Below, piece by piece: positions 47,988 through 56,089 of a DNA stretch of 64,000 nucleotides. This DNA comes from a virus, in IMG/VR virus record IMGVR_UViG_3300001782_000005, positions 213,132 to 277,131 of that record. One strand, given 5' to 3'. The notes under the pieces were generated by a model. The model made no database searches, had not been told where the DNA came from, and saw only the letters and a program-made list of their open reading frames with translations. Each line of letters starts with the position of its first letter. Position 1 is the first letter of the stretch. The position numbers and the translations under genes were made by a program.

Positions 47988-48185
47988 ATGTGGTGGCATA
48001 GACATTATTGGGGTAATGGATTTGTTCCTGTACAGAATAGTAAAGGGGAACTTGAGTTGGTACCTAGTCGGTATTGTTGGGATCAAAACTGTAGAAAACA
48101 CCAGGTATGGATAAAACCTAGGTGGTTTGACTATCCGCCTAACTTTGAGATGAAGGGATTCTATTTTCATGCGCAATACATCTAA
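47988..48185 (+). CDS. Small Trp/Arg-rich protein
   Basis: 65 residues from ATG 47988 (AAGGAGGG). Rich in Trp/His/Tyr (MWWHRHYWGNGF) with two Cys in CWDQNCRKH. Overlaps the Nudix gene by 17 bases. Unknown; could be a peptide substrate for the radical SAM enzyme, but nothing proves it. Confidence 0.5.
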   Translation: MWWHRHYWGNGFVPVQNSKGELELVPSRYCWDQNCRKHQVWIKPRWFDYPPNFEMKGFYFHAQYI

Positions 48186-48615
48186 TGGAATAACTAAATA
48201 TGTGGTTGGTTTTGCTTTCGATGAATGTAAGAAGAAGGTGATTCTTATCCGTAAATTAAGACCGGAATGGCAAAAAGGTGCACTCAATGGACCTGGTGGA
48301 GTCATTGAGGATGATGAGAGTGAGTATGAAGCAATGGCTAGGGAATTTTCTGAGGAAACGGGAGTTATTACTCTATCTGATTGGTGGAGGTGTAAAGTTG
48401 TTCTAGAGGGTGATGGTTGGAGAGTTTATTTCTTTTCAATTATATTAGATAATAAGGTATTCAATTCTGCTAAGACAGTAACTGATGAAAAAGTACAGGT
48501 TGTACCTACCAATAGGTTATTTGATTATTCAATGATAAATAATTTGACTTGGTTGATTCCCTTTTGTATGTACGAACCAGATATACCTGAGAGAGTATAT
48601 TTTATAGGAGCTTAA
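48169..48615 (+). CDS. Nudix hydrolase
   Basis: 148 residues. The Nudix box G-x5-E-x7-R-E-x2-E-E-x-G is fully present in GPGGVIEDDESEYEAMAREF followed by SEETG, with catalytic Glu in place. Substrate (NTP, NDP-sugar or cap-like) is unknown. T4-like phages often carry Nudix enzymes. Confidence 0.87.
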   Translation: MRNTSNGITKYVVGFAFDECKKKVILIRKLRPEWQKGALNGPGGVIEDDESEYEAMAREFSEETGVITLSDWWRCKVVLEGDGWRVYFFSIILDNKVFNSAKTVTDEKVQVVPTNRLFDYSMINNLTWLIPFCMYEPDIPERVYFIGA

Positions 48616-48616
48616 T

Positions 48617-49195
48617 ATGGGACTATCACAGTCATATACTGGTATTGAGGTACCCAAATTAAAAGCGGGTGATATAATTCTCACTCGTGCTAAGAAGAAT
48701 TGGTTTACTGACCTGTTCCTCAAACTTATTCAATATGGTGGGGGCGGGGACCCTGCTAGATTTACTCATGTATCTTGTATGGTAGCCCCTAACATGCTAA
48801 TAGAGGCACAGATGAAAGTTGTTAAACGAGATATGCTTCAGGTTAAGAAGTATATGTCAAAGAGAGCATACAGGATTGTGAGGAAGAATGATTTGAGTGA
48901 TGGGGATGCTGCCGGTATTGCTGAGAGACTCCATTGGGAATTAGGTAGGAAGTTCAGTCTAGCTACTATATTCTGGCAACTCTGTGATAACCTGTTTAGA
49001 ACTAATTGGTTTACAGGTACCTTGAATAGATCAAGTGGTATCGTATGTTCCTCTCTTGTAGCCAAGGCATGGCAGGACCAAGTAGGTCTTAGATTTAACG
49101 GAAGAGATTGGTTTTCAGTAGAACCAGATGATGTTGATGATGAAACACAGAAATCTGGTTGGACTGCCCTATCTGAGAAAGTAGAAGGTGTGTAA
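48617..49195 (+). CDS. NlpC/P60-like (YiiX-type) papain-fold hydrolase
   Basis: 192 residues. LKAGDIILTRAKKNW, FTHVSCMVAPNMLIEA and IVCSSLVAKAW follow the permuted NlpC/P60 (YiiX/LRAT-like) order, with likely catalytic His in FTHV and Cys in VCSSLV. Family members cleave peptide, amide or thioester bonds; a wall or lipid substrate is plausible. No signal peptide. Confidence 0.72.
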   Translation: MGLSQSYTGIEVPKLKAGDIILTRAKKNWFTDLFLKLIQYGGGGDPARFTHVSCMVAPNMLIEAQMKVVKRDMLQVKKYMSKRAYRIVRKNDLSDGDAAGIAERLHWELGRKFSLATIFWQLCDNLFRTNWFTGTLNRSSGIVCSSLVAKAWQDQVGLRFNGRDWFSVEPDDVDDETQKSGWTALSEKVEGV

Positions 49196-49196
49196 T

Positions 49197-49565
49197 ATGA
49201 ATGGTGAGTTATTTGATAGTATAGAAAAACCGCCAGAGGGTTTATCAAAAGATGAATTAAAAAAGTGGATGAGAAAACACCGTGATTACCCGGAGATGAC
49301 TTTGGCTGAATATATGATCTTACCCACAAGAGAAGAGTACCATGAGATTATATACTCAGTACCTAGAAATCACAGAGAGGGAGACAAATATAGACTTGGT
49401 GAGGATCCTAAGGTTGGCGATCTTGCTGTGTATATGGAGTTTATGGATATTGATAATAAGTTGAGAAAATCAGAACTTGCACCTGCCATGGACCCTGTAG
49501 ATGTGCATGGTAATGTGCCGCTAACTACTATTACTTTACAACTAAGATTATGTTGGATTGTATAG
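49197..49565 (+). CDS. Hypothetical protein
   Basis: 122 residues from ATG 49197 (AAGGTGTG upstream). Acidic, soluble, with SIEKPPEGLSKDELKKWMRKH and a beta C-terminus. No Cys cluster or membrane helix. Unknown. Confidence 0.52.
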   Translation: MNGELFDSIEKPPEGLSKDELKKWMRKHRDYPEMTLAEYMILPTREEYHEIIYSVPRNHREGDKYRLGEDPKVGDLAVYMEFMDIDNKLRKSELAPAMDPVDVHGNVPLTTITLQLRLCWIV

Positions 49566-49574
49566 GAGGATATT

Positions 49575-49793
49575 GTGAGTAGTAAGGTTGAGGAATATCT
49601 GCTATATCTTGAAGAAAGAGATCGTCTATTAGAACAGTATCGTGCCTGTCGTGAGTATTGTAATAAATTGCCTGGAGATAAACAACTAGATTGCTTCAAA
49701 AGATGTGAATCTAAAGTTGTAGATCAGATGGAAAAATTAAAAACTAATATAGTTGTATTTGGTCGAGATTACCATGCTGAAGTGGGAGCATAA
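49575..49793 (+). CDS. Putative internal head protein with YLxxLxE leader
   Basis: 72 residues, GTG start with AGGAGG. Leader SSKVEEYLLYLEERD contains LEE, a gp21-type site. The mature part has paired Cys (CREYCNKLPGDK, CFKRCESK) in a Cys-coiled-coil pattern. First of a run of three leader proteins. Confidence 0.58.
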   Translation: MSSKVEEYLLYLEERDRLLEQYRACREYCNKLPGDKQLDCFKRCESKVVDQMEKLKTNIVVFGRDYHAEVGA

Positions 49794-49820
49794 TTTGCTG
49801 ATAATGACTACTTGTAATGG

Positions 49821-49836
49821 GAACAAATTCAAAATA
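49821..49836 (+). promoter_or_regulatory. Candidate late-promoter box
   Basis: GAACAAATTCAAAATA, 25 bases before the gene at 49861. Same GAACAAAT pattern as the other boxes but with a weaker TATAAA core. Preceded by a short AT-rich stretch and no gene. Confidence 0.4.
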
Positions 49837-49860
49837 TGACCTACGCGTTGGGAGGATAAT

Positions 49861-50466
49861 ATGAATGAGTTAGTAGAAAATTATCTACAGCTCCTACAAG
49901 AAGATGAAATAATAACTGAGGATATAAGGTCTTTCCTAGGCCGTCTTTCAGATAGAAAACTTAATAACTTTAGGTATTTTTTATCTAAAGCTTTTAAGAG
50001 AAAAGATAAGGAAGGTATTAAACGAATATTATCAACTGTTCCTGTTATTTCAGATGATAAATTGAAATATGTTGCTAAGAAATTCTCTCCAAATTTTAAC
50101 TTACCTTATAGACTGACCTTCTCATATATCAAACGTAAATATCCTAATGTTCCAGATACAATTGCTTCATATTTAGCTATTGCAGTTGGAGTAATGACTG
50201 GTCGTGAAGATAAACCTGAGGAGAAGACAAAAGACCTCTTATTGAAGTTTGATAAGAATTTGAAGAAAGCTCTTAGGGGTCAACTGAGGGAGCAAGATCC
50301 AGATGACCCTAGAACAGTCTTCTCTGGAGGTTTTGCATGGGGATTTTTTAGTTCAGCGCTTGTTACACTTCTTCTTGCATGGTTGTCTGCAGCAGGAACT
50401 CCTATGATAGCTGCTGGTATAGTTATATTAGTATTTGGTGCAATAATGGTAAAAGGATCAATTTAG
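49861..50466 (+). CDS. Leader protein with C-terminal membrane helices
   Basis: 201 residues. Leader MNELVENYLQLLQEDE contains LQE. A helical domain follows (about 20-130), then two membrane helices (WGFFSSALVTLLLAWLS and MIAAGIVILVFGAIMV). Could be a head protein that inserts in the host membrane on ejection; this is inference. Confidence 0.58.
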   Translation: MNELVENYLQLLQEDEIITEDIRSFLGRLSDRKLNNFRYFLSKAFKRKDKEGIKRILSTVPVISDDKLKYVAKKFSPNFNLPYRLTFSYIKRKYPNVPDTIASYLAIAVGVMTGREDKPEEKTKDLLLKFDKNLKKALRGQLREQDPDDPRTVFSGGFAWGFFSSALVTLLLAWLSAAGTPMIAAGIVILVFGAIMVKGSI

Positions 50467-50475
50467 GAGGAAGTT

Positions 50476-50826
50476 ATGAGCAAGATGGTTGATGAATACC
50501 TTCAAGTTTTACAGGATGATAATATATCTGAAGCAGCAATTTCTCCAACTACTGCTCTTTTTATTGTTCCGACAGCAATTAGTTTAGCTGCTAAAGCATA
50601 TAAGGCCTTTATTGATAAGGCGGAGAAGACCTGTAGGGATTATACTGGCCTTGAAAAGACTAAGTGTCTAAAGAGATTTAGAGCTCAAGCAGTTAAAGCT
50701 AAAATAGCTACTCTGAATAAAGCTAAGGGAATGTGTGCTAAGGATAAGAACCCTGAGAAGTGCCGTGAGAAACTAGCGGGGCAGGTTTCTAAATTAAATG
50801 CTAAATTGAAGATGATTCAATTTTAG
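50476..50826 (+). CDS. Basic leader protein
   Basis: 116 residues. Leader MSKMVDEYLQVLQDDN (LQD in place of LxE), a short hydrophobic stretch, then a Lys-rich body with Cys pairs (TCRDYTGLEKTKC, MCAKDKNPEKC). The charge fits a packaged, DNA-binding protein. GGAGG upstream. Confidence 0.56.
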   Translation: MSKMVDEYLQVLQDDNISEAAISPTTALFIVPTAISLAAKAYKAFIDKAEKTCRDYTGLEKTKCLKRFRAQAVKAKIATLNKAKGMCAKDKNPEKCREKLAGQVSKLNAKLKMIQF

Positions 50827-50835
50827 GAGGATGAT

Positions 50836-51066
50836 ATGAAAAGACCAACTGATAAATTAGAGGAATTGTACACCGGAGAAAAGAGACAACTGTTGCAGGA
50901 GCAGATAACAGTTGAAATGTTTGGCCCTCCTTTTGAGGATGAGGAAGATGAAAGTGTTGAAGAACCTCTTCCACCCGGAGAAGCAGCTGGTGCTCCTGAA
51001 AAGAACCCTATGACTGGTGAAGATATGGAAGAAGAGGGAGAGGAAGAAGAAGAAGGTTTACTCTAA
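50836..51066 (+). CDS. Small acidic protein
   Basis: 76 residues, about half Glu/Asp, with LLQEQ near residue 17 and an acidic tail (EDMEEEGEEEEEG). Possibly a chaperone or decoy partner of the basic proteins beside it. GGAGG upstream. Unknown. Confidence 0.5.
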   Translation: MKRPTDKLEELYTGEKRQLLQEQITVEMFGPPFEDEEDESVEEPLPPGEAAGAPEKNPMTGEDMEEEGEEEEEGLL

Positions 51067-51080
51067 CGAAGGAGTAAATA

Positions 51081-52193
51081 ATGAGTAACATAATGACGGC
51101 AAAAAATGCTCTAGACGAGAATAAGAGTAATCTCCTTAAAAAGGCTAATGTAGTAGCAGTGGGGGTTGGACTCAAAACTGTAGCTGGAGTAACTACAGAT
51201 GAAATATGTGTGATTGTGTCAGTTAAAGAGAAACTTCCAATTGAGAAACTCTCTGCTGCTGATGTGATTCCACAATCTTTTGGTGCTATAAAAACAGACG
51301 TTATCGAGACAGGAGAAATTGTTGCGTTAAAAGAACGAAGTGACTGGTGGAGGCCATATCCTGCTGGTGTCTCTGCTGGTCATAAAGATATAACCGCAGG
51401 AACCCTTGGTGCGTTTGTTAAGCGTGGAGATACTATACTCCTGTTAAGTAATAACCATGTTTTTGCAAACTCCAATGAAGCTAGTGTAGGCGATGCCATA
51501 TTTCAACCAGGCAGAGTTGATGGTGGTCGAGAGGAAGATACAATAGCTAATCTCTTAGATTATGTACCTATTTCTTTCTCTGGAGATACTGCACCTATAT
51601 GTCCTATAGCCAAGAAGGTCGAGAAGATTATCAATAGTATAGGGAGATTGCTAAAATCCAGTCATAAATTTTCCTTATCAAAGGCAGCTGAACCTGGAGA
51701 TCCTAATAAGGTAGATTGTGCTATAGCTACTCCTATTAATCCGGAGGATATGGAGCTGGTGATTCTTGAGATTGGTCATGTTAAGGGTGTAGCAGAAGCG
51801 ACTCTAGGGACAGCAGTTCAGAAGAGCGGGAGGACGACAGCATATACACAGGATACTGTGATTCAGATCCACGTGACTGCACAGGTTAATTACGGTGGAC
51901 CTATTGCTATATTTGAAGATCAGATAATGGCAGGCGCTATGAGTCAAGGTGGAGACTCTGGATCATTAGTATTAGATATGTTTAATAATGCTGTAGGTCT
52001 TCTATTTGCGGGTTCAGATAGTGTTACACTAATGAACCCTATTCGATATGTTCTGGATGGACTTGGAATTGAATTTGTGACTGAGTTAGACTCGAAGCAA
52101 CATGAGGTTGAAGTTATAGTAGATGAGAAAGAGGAGGACGAATCTGGGTTTAAAGTATATACTCCGATGCATCCATGGTATCCACTACCTTAG
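51081..52193 (+). CDS. Trypsin-like serine protease
   Basis: 370 residues. LLLSNNHVFANSN holds the catalytic His; VDCAIATP the Asp; SQGGDSGSLVLD the Ser in GDSGS. Order and spacing match chymotrypsin-fold proteases. N-terminal ~110 residues form a separate beta domain (VVAVGVGLKTVAG), C-terminal tail acidic. GAAGGAG upstream. It sits among putative packaged proteins, so it may be injected; that is inference. Confidence 0.78.
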   Translation: MSNIMTAKNALDENKSNLLKKANVVAVGVGLKTVAGVTTDEICVIVSVKEKLPIEKLSAADVIPQSFGAIKTDVIETGEIVALKERSDWWRPYPAGVSAGHKDITAGTLGAFVKRGDTILLLSNNHVFANSNEASVGDAIFQPGRVDGGREEDTIANLLDYVPISFSGDTAPICPIAKKVEKIINSIGRLLKSSHKFSLSKAAEPGDPNKVDCAIATPINPEDMELVILEIGHVKGVAEATLGTAVQKSGRTTAYTQDTVIQIHVTAQVNYGGPIAIFEDQIMAGAMSQGGDSGSLVLDMFNNAVGLLFAGSDSVTLMNPIRYVLDGLGIEFVTELDSKQHEVEVIVDEKEEDESGFKVYTPMHPWYPLP

Positions 52194-52202
52194 GAGGATA
52201 AT

Positions 52203-52268
52203 ATGATGGAGAGTTATCTTAAATTCTTATCTGAAAAGGGAAAGTGCCCTCCCGGGATGAGATGGTGA
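52203..52268 (+). CDS. YLxxLxE leader minigene ending in TGA, in frame with cupin
   Basis: 21 codons with AGGAGG at ideal spacing, MMESYLKFLSEKGKCPPG and then Trp-TGA. The leader contains LSE. The TGA at 52266-52268 is in frame with the cupin start at 52296; without it the product would run on through PVRKKCIREM into the cupin. The cupin lacks its own clear ribosome site. So this is either a readthrough/recoding site, a nonsense mutation in a fused gene, or a coupled leader. Confidence 0.55.
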   Translation: MMESYLKFLSEKGKCPPGMRW

Positions 52269-52295
52269 CCTGTCCGGAAAAAGTGTATCCGTGAG

Positions 52296-52700
52296 ATGCA
52301 GTATGAACAAGCTATTTATAATGCTAATGACGGATTTGTGACTAATATTGAAAAAGATACAGTTGAAAATGATAATTTTCGAAAGGTTCTATATACTCCA
52401 AGGAATCTTCAATTAGTATTGATGAGTATTCCTCCTGGCGGAGAAGTTGGTGAGGAGATCCATCCTGCTGTTGATCAATTCTTTAGGATTGATGCTGGTG
52501 AAGGTAAAGTAATTTTGAATGGGAGAGAAATCCCAATTGAAGATGGTTTTGCTTTTATTGTTCCCGAAGGAACAAAGCATAATATTGTAAATACTTCGGC
52601 TAAAGATGACTTGAAACTCTATAGTATTTACTCTCCGCCTAATCACCCACCTGGGGTAATTCAGGCAACTAAAGCTGAGGCAGACGCCGAAGAAGAGTGA
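52296..52700 (+). CDS. Cupin-domain protein
   Basis: 134 residues. GFVTNIEKDT, FRKVLYTPRNLQLVLM, PPGGEVGEEIHPAVDQFFRI, EGKVILNGREIPIEDGFAFIVPEGTKHNIVNT match small cupins with the His-Glu metal set (H in EEIHP, E in GEVGEE, H in KHNIVN). Usually these isomerise or sense sugars. In frame with the upstream leader ORF, separated by one TGA. Acidic C-terminus. Confidence 0.85.
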   Translation: MQYEQAIYNANDGFVTNIEKDTVENDNFRKVLYTPRNLQLVLMSIPPGGEVGEEIHPAVDQFFRIDAGEGKVILNGREIPIEDGFAFIVPEGTKHNIVNTSAKDDLKLYSIYSPPNHPPGVIQATKAEADAEEE

Positions 52701-52707
52701 GGATAAT

Positions 52708-53136
52708 ATGAAAGATAAAAGACATCTCAGTGAACTTAAGCAGGTAGTATCTAGAAATATAGGTTATCTTAAGGAACAAGATGAGACCCATAAAGATATT
52801 AGGATGAGGATACTTGATTTCTTTAAAGAGAATCCAAGACCTACAGATAATGAAGTTCATGGCCTTGCAGATGAACTTGGTATAAATGAGCATGATTTTG
52901 AAGAGCACATTTATGCAATCCTTGGAGATATCTTTGCTTATGGAAGGGCCAATGAAAAAGGTTTTACTGAAGATAATGCTGATCCTGAGCAATTGAGGAT
53001 GGGAATAAAAGTTGAGATGGAGCATACTCGATGTCCTCAGATATCTAAAAGAATTGCATTAGATCATTTGGCTGAATTAGGGGACTATTATACTCGCTTA
53101 GCAAAGATGGAAGAAGAAGGTGGAGTAGAAGATTAA
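52708..53136 (+). CDS. DUF5661-like protein with helix-turn-helix N-part
   Basis: 142 residues. The C-terminal half matches small phage DUF5661-type proteins: KVEMEHTRCPQISKRIALDHLAEL then DYYTRLAKMEEEGG. The N-terminal half (MRILDFFKENPRPTDNEVHGLADELGI) reads as a helix-turn-helix. GAGGA upstream, ends overlapping the next gene by one base. Function not established. Confidence 0.6.
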   Translation: MKDKRHLSELKQVVSRNIGYLKEQDETHKDIRMRILDFFKENPRPTDNEVHGLADELGINEHDFEEHIYAILGDIFAYGRANEKGFTEDNADPEQLRMGIKVEMEHTRCPQISKRIALDHLAELGDYYTRLAKMEEEGGVED

Positions 53137-53765
53137 TGACACTACCATTCTCTACGAATCTAGTACAGGAGTTACAACATTGGTTTAGTAGAGCGGTTCT
53201 TCTCCGGGATCTTAACAAGGATAAGATACCTTATCCCGTTGATATACCAGTGATCTATTTAAAACCGAAATCATTTATTGAACTCCTGTTTAATGAATCG
53301 TATCCATATACTGAATACGAATATTTTTTTCAAGATGTGGCCAGTAAGTCATCATGGCCATCTTTAGTTAGAGATAGGATTACTATTTATCCATCTTCTA
53401 GAGTTTATGAGGTTTGTGATAGTACCGCTGCATTTAATCTGTTTCAACTTAAACCTCATGATCTGACTCTATTGAATGCTCTGTTAGCATATCGAATTGA
53501 TTCAACAAGTGTTACGATGATTGATTCAACATCAGTAACCTTAGTTGATTCAACTGCCGGAATAACTCTATATGCTTCATTGGATTTCTTAGATACTAGT
53601 TTATCTAAATTGATATATGTATATTTAAAATTGAAGATTGATGGGGATGCTTCAGGTTATGATAATGTAAATCTTTTCTCTCGACCATATGAGGTTTTGG
53701 AGAGTTGTTATGAGGCCTTTGTTATTGAGCAATTCTTTGAATTTATAGCTGCCAGAGGTACGTAA
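53136..53765 (+). CDS. Virion protein with DSTSVT repeat
   Basis: 209 residues. Central stretch with two IDSTSVT units and a related VDSTAG, flanked by helical regions; no enzyme motif. Overlaps the upstream stop (TAATG) and precedes a baseplate-like gene by three bases. Structural by context. Confidence 0.52.
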   Translation: MTLPFSTNLVQELQHWFSRAVLLRDLNKDKIPYPVDIPVIYLKPKSFIELLFNESYPYTEYEYFFQDVASKSSWPSLVRDRITIYPSSRVYEVCDSTAAFNLFQLKPHDLTLLNALLAYRIDSTSVTMIDSTSVTLVDSTAGITLYASLDFLDTSLSKLIYVYLKLKIDGDASGYDNVNLFSRPYEVLESCYEAFVIEQFFEFIAARGT

Positions 53766-53767
53766 GT

Positions 53768-54730
53768 ATGGGATTTAAAATTGAAGACTATTGGACAATA
53801 TGGGGTTATCTGTACCAAAGGAGATTAGACCCTACCTACGATACGATTGACCTCGACAATAATACGAAAAATATAGCTGAATCTGAAAGGGGTGTTTCTG
53901 AGCAAGTTTTTGAGAGCACTCTTGATCAATCTGTCTTTAATTCAAATGATTATAAGATGTTAAGAACTTTTCTTATAGACTGGTATGCTACACTTAGGAC
54001 TGTTGGCACAACTGGAGCAACTGTATCTCAAGTATTCTCTATGCCGGATACTCACGTTCAGGAGTTGATTCAGTCGTTCGGATATGATGTACCAGTAGAT
54101 ATATTGACTTTTACAACTAAAGTAAATTTCTTTCTTGACCTTGTTAATCTGTATAAGGTTAAGGGAACCCCCAATGCTCTCTATCAAGTTTTAGCATATT
54201 ATGGTTTGAGTAACCTTGATATTGTTGAGTATGATGTGCAATATACTGAACCAGGGGATGCTCTAGGACCGGGTGAACTAGTTTTTAGAGGTAAATCTAC
54301 AAGGCAATTGGGGCCAGGTGAAATGCCCATACCATGGCCAGATGTTCCTTTTGATGAAATGATTTATCCAGATCCACATTGGTTATTGACTAAAGAAGAC
54401 GTTGAATATGCCCACCGAACTCAAGATATAAACCTTCCTTCAAGAAGTCCTTATTTTGGCATAAGACCAAGATTCTATATGTCTGAACTTTTCTTTATGA
54501 TAGCTGTCCTTGTAAGAATGGTTGAAAATCAGTATGACCTATGGGTTGCTACGGGTAGCGTTGAAGTAACTGACCCAATGTTCTCTCATATCTATGATGC
54601 TGCAGTCGAAAAATATGAGATGACCCTTCTGAATTATAATGTGTCTTTATTAGAATTGTATCTATCTTGTATATATGCCTTTAATAGGAGATACGGTCGA
54701 AGTGCTATCTATCCACCAACATGGCCATAA
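53768..54730 (+). CDS. Baseplate/tail-associated protein
   Basis: 320 residues. FFLDLVNLYKVKGTPNALYQVLAYYG is the motif seen in phage baseplate and tail-end proteins (K-G-T-P-x-A-x-x), with helical flanks and a Pro-rich middle. Followed, with a 56-base overlap, by the tailspike gene, a typical baseplate-spike pairing. Confidence 0.65.
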   Translation: MGFKIEDYWTIWGYLYQRRLDPTYDTIDLDNNTKNIAESERGVSEQVFESTLDQSVFNSNDYKMLRTFLIDWYATLRTVGTTGATVSQVFSMPDTHVQELIQSFGYDVPVDILTFTTKVNFFLDLVNLYKVKGTPNALYQVLAYYGLSNLDIVEYDVQYTEPGDALGPGELVFRGKSTRQLGPGEMPIPWPDVPFDEMIYPDPHWLLTKEDVEYAHRTQDINLPSRSPYFGIRPRFYMSELFFMIAVLVRMVENQYDLWVATGSVEVTDPMFSHIYDAAVEKYEMTLLNYNVSLLELYLSCIYAFNRRYGRSAIYPPTWP

Positions 54731-56087
54731 TCAGTATTCTAATCTATGGGGAGAAGATGGAGAACAGTGGAGTCCTCAAAGTTACCTACCTGATTTTTCT
54801 TATGCTGGTTACCACCATGGAGAAGAACCTCTACCAAAAATAAATCAGTGTGTAAGTATAGTGGATGATTTTGGAGCGAAAGGTGATGGTCGTGATAGTT
54901 CACAAGCATTTCTCGATGCTATAGAAGTAAATAGACCTATCTATATTCCTTCTGGTCGTTATAAGATTACTAAGATTATTGAAAGTAAAGTATCACTCAT
55001 AGGAGAGGACCCAGACAAGACGGTTTTATATTTCCCCAACCACCTGACTGATATTAAACCAGATTGGAAAATTACTCCTGAAATGAGAATTTCTAATTAC
55101 TCATGGTCTGGAGGTTTTATCTGGATTAAGGGAAATTTTGAAAAGAGATTTCTTACATCTATTATTGCAGAAGCTAAGCGTGGAGAGGACTCTTTAATAG
55201 TTTCTTCAGCAGATGAGTTAAGGGTTGGCCAAAGGATTGAAATAAAATTTAGAAGAAAAAGTAATTCTTTAGTACAATATCTATACTCAGGCGATTCTGG
55301 TGATACTGATAATTGGAAAGATATAAAAGTCTCGTTAGTTTGTAGAATTACTGAGGTTAAAGGTAACCTAATTATATTTGATCGCCCCCTACGTTTCGAT
55401 GTAAAATTGGAATGGTTACCTGAAGTTTATCAATTTAATTCAAGTGTGACCAAAATTAGTATAGAGAATCTATGTTTTGAATTTCCAAATACGTTGTACG
55501 ATGGTCATTTTTCTGAACTTGGTTATAATGCTTTAGCTTTAAGTAATGTCTCAGACTGTTGGGTAAGAAATATAAAGATTGTGAATGCTGATAGTGGAAT
55601 ATTTATTGATAGAAGTAAATTCTGTACTATCCAAAATATTATTTTTGAATCAAACCGGAAAGGTAGAGATAATTGTGTTGGTCATCATGGTATATATCTA
55701 CAGGGAGATGATAATCTTTTTACTAATTTTGAATTTAAAGTTCAATTTATACATGATATCTCAGTAAGTAATTGCTCAGGTAATGTCTGTTGTGATGGTA
55801 GAGGTATAAACTTGTGTTTTGATCATCATAAAAAAGCTCCTTATGAGAACCTGTTTACTAATATTGATGCTGGATTAGGAAGTCGTATGTGGATATCTGG
55901 TGGAGGAGAAAAACTCGGGAGACACTGTGGAGCACGAGGTACCTTCTGGAATATACGATCTAAAAATCCTCAGAAATATCCTATAGATTTTGGTCCCAAT
56001 TCAGTAAATCTAGTAGCCATAAAATCCGAAAGTATTTATCCACAGAATATTTATAGGTCTCAATTAGCTAGAAGATTAAGGAGATAA
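54675..56087 (+). CDS. Tailspike with pectate-lyase-like beta-helix
   Basis: 470 residues. CVSIVDDFGAKGDGRDSSQAFLDAI then PIYIPSGRYKITK is the standard entry to a right-handed beta-helix (pectate lyase 3 family) of phage depolymerases; many short NxxI/V rungs follow. A specific active site cannot be assigned. Its start lies within the baseplate-like gene, without a strong ribosome site, so coupled reinitiation is likely. Confidence 0.8.
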   Translation: MPLIGDTVEVLSIHQHGHNQYSNLWGEDGEQWSPQSYLPDFSYAGYHHGEEPLPKINQCVSIVDDFGAKGDGRDSSQAFLDAIEVNRPIYIPSGRYKITKIIESKVSLIGEDPDKTVLYFPNHLTDIKPDWKITPEMRISNYSWSGGFIWIKGNFEKRFLTSIIAEAKRGEDSLIVSSADELRVGQRIEIKFRRKSNSLVQYLYSGDSGDTDNWKDIKVSLVCRITEVKGNLIIFDRPLRFDVKLEWLPEVYQFNSSVTKISIENLCFEFPNTLYDGHFSELGYNALALSNVSDCWVRNIKIVNADSGIFIDRSKFCTIQNIIFESNRKGRDNCVGHHGIYLQGDDNLFTNFEFKVQFIHDISVSNCSGNVCCDGRGINLCFDHHKKAPYENLFTNIDAGLGSRMWISGGGEKLGRHCGARGTFWNIRSKNPQKYPIDFGPNSVNLVAIKSESIYPQNIYRSQLARRLRR

Positions 56088-56089
56088 AT

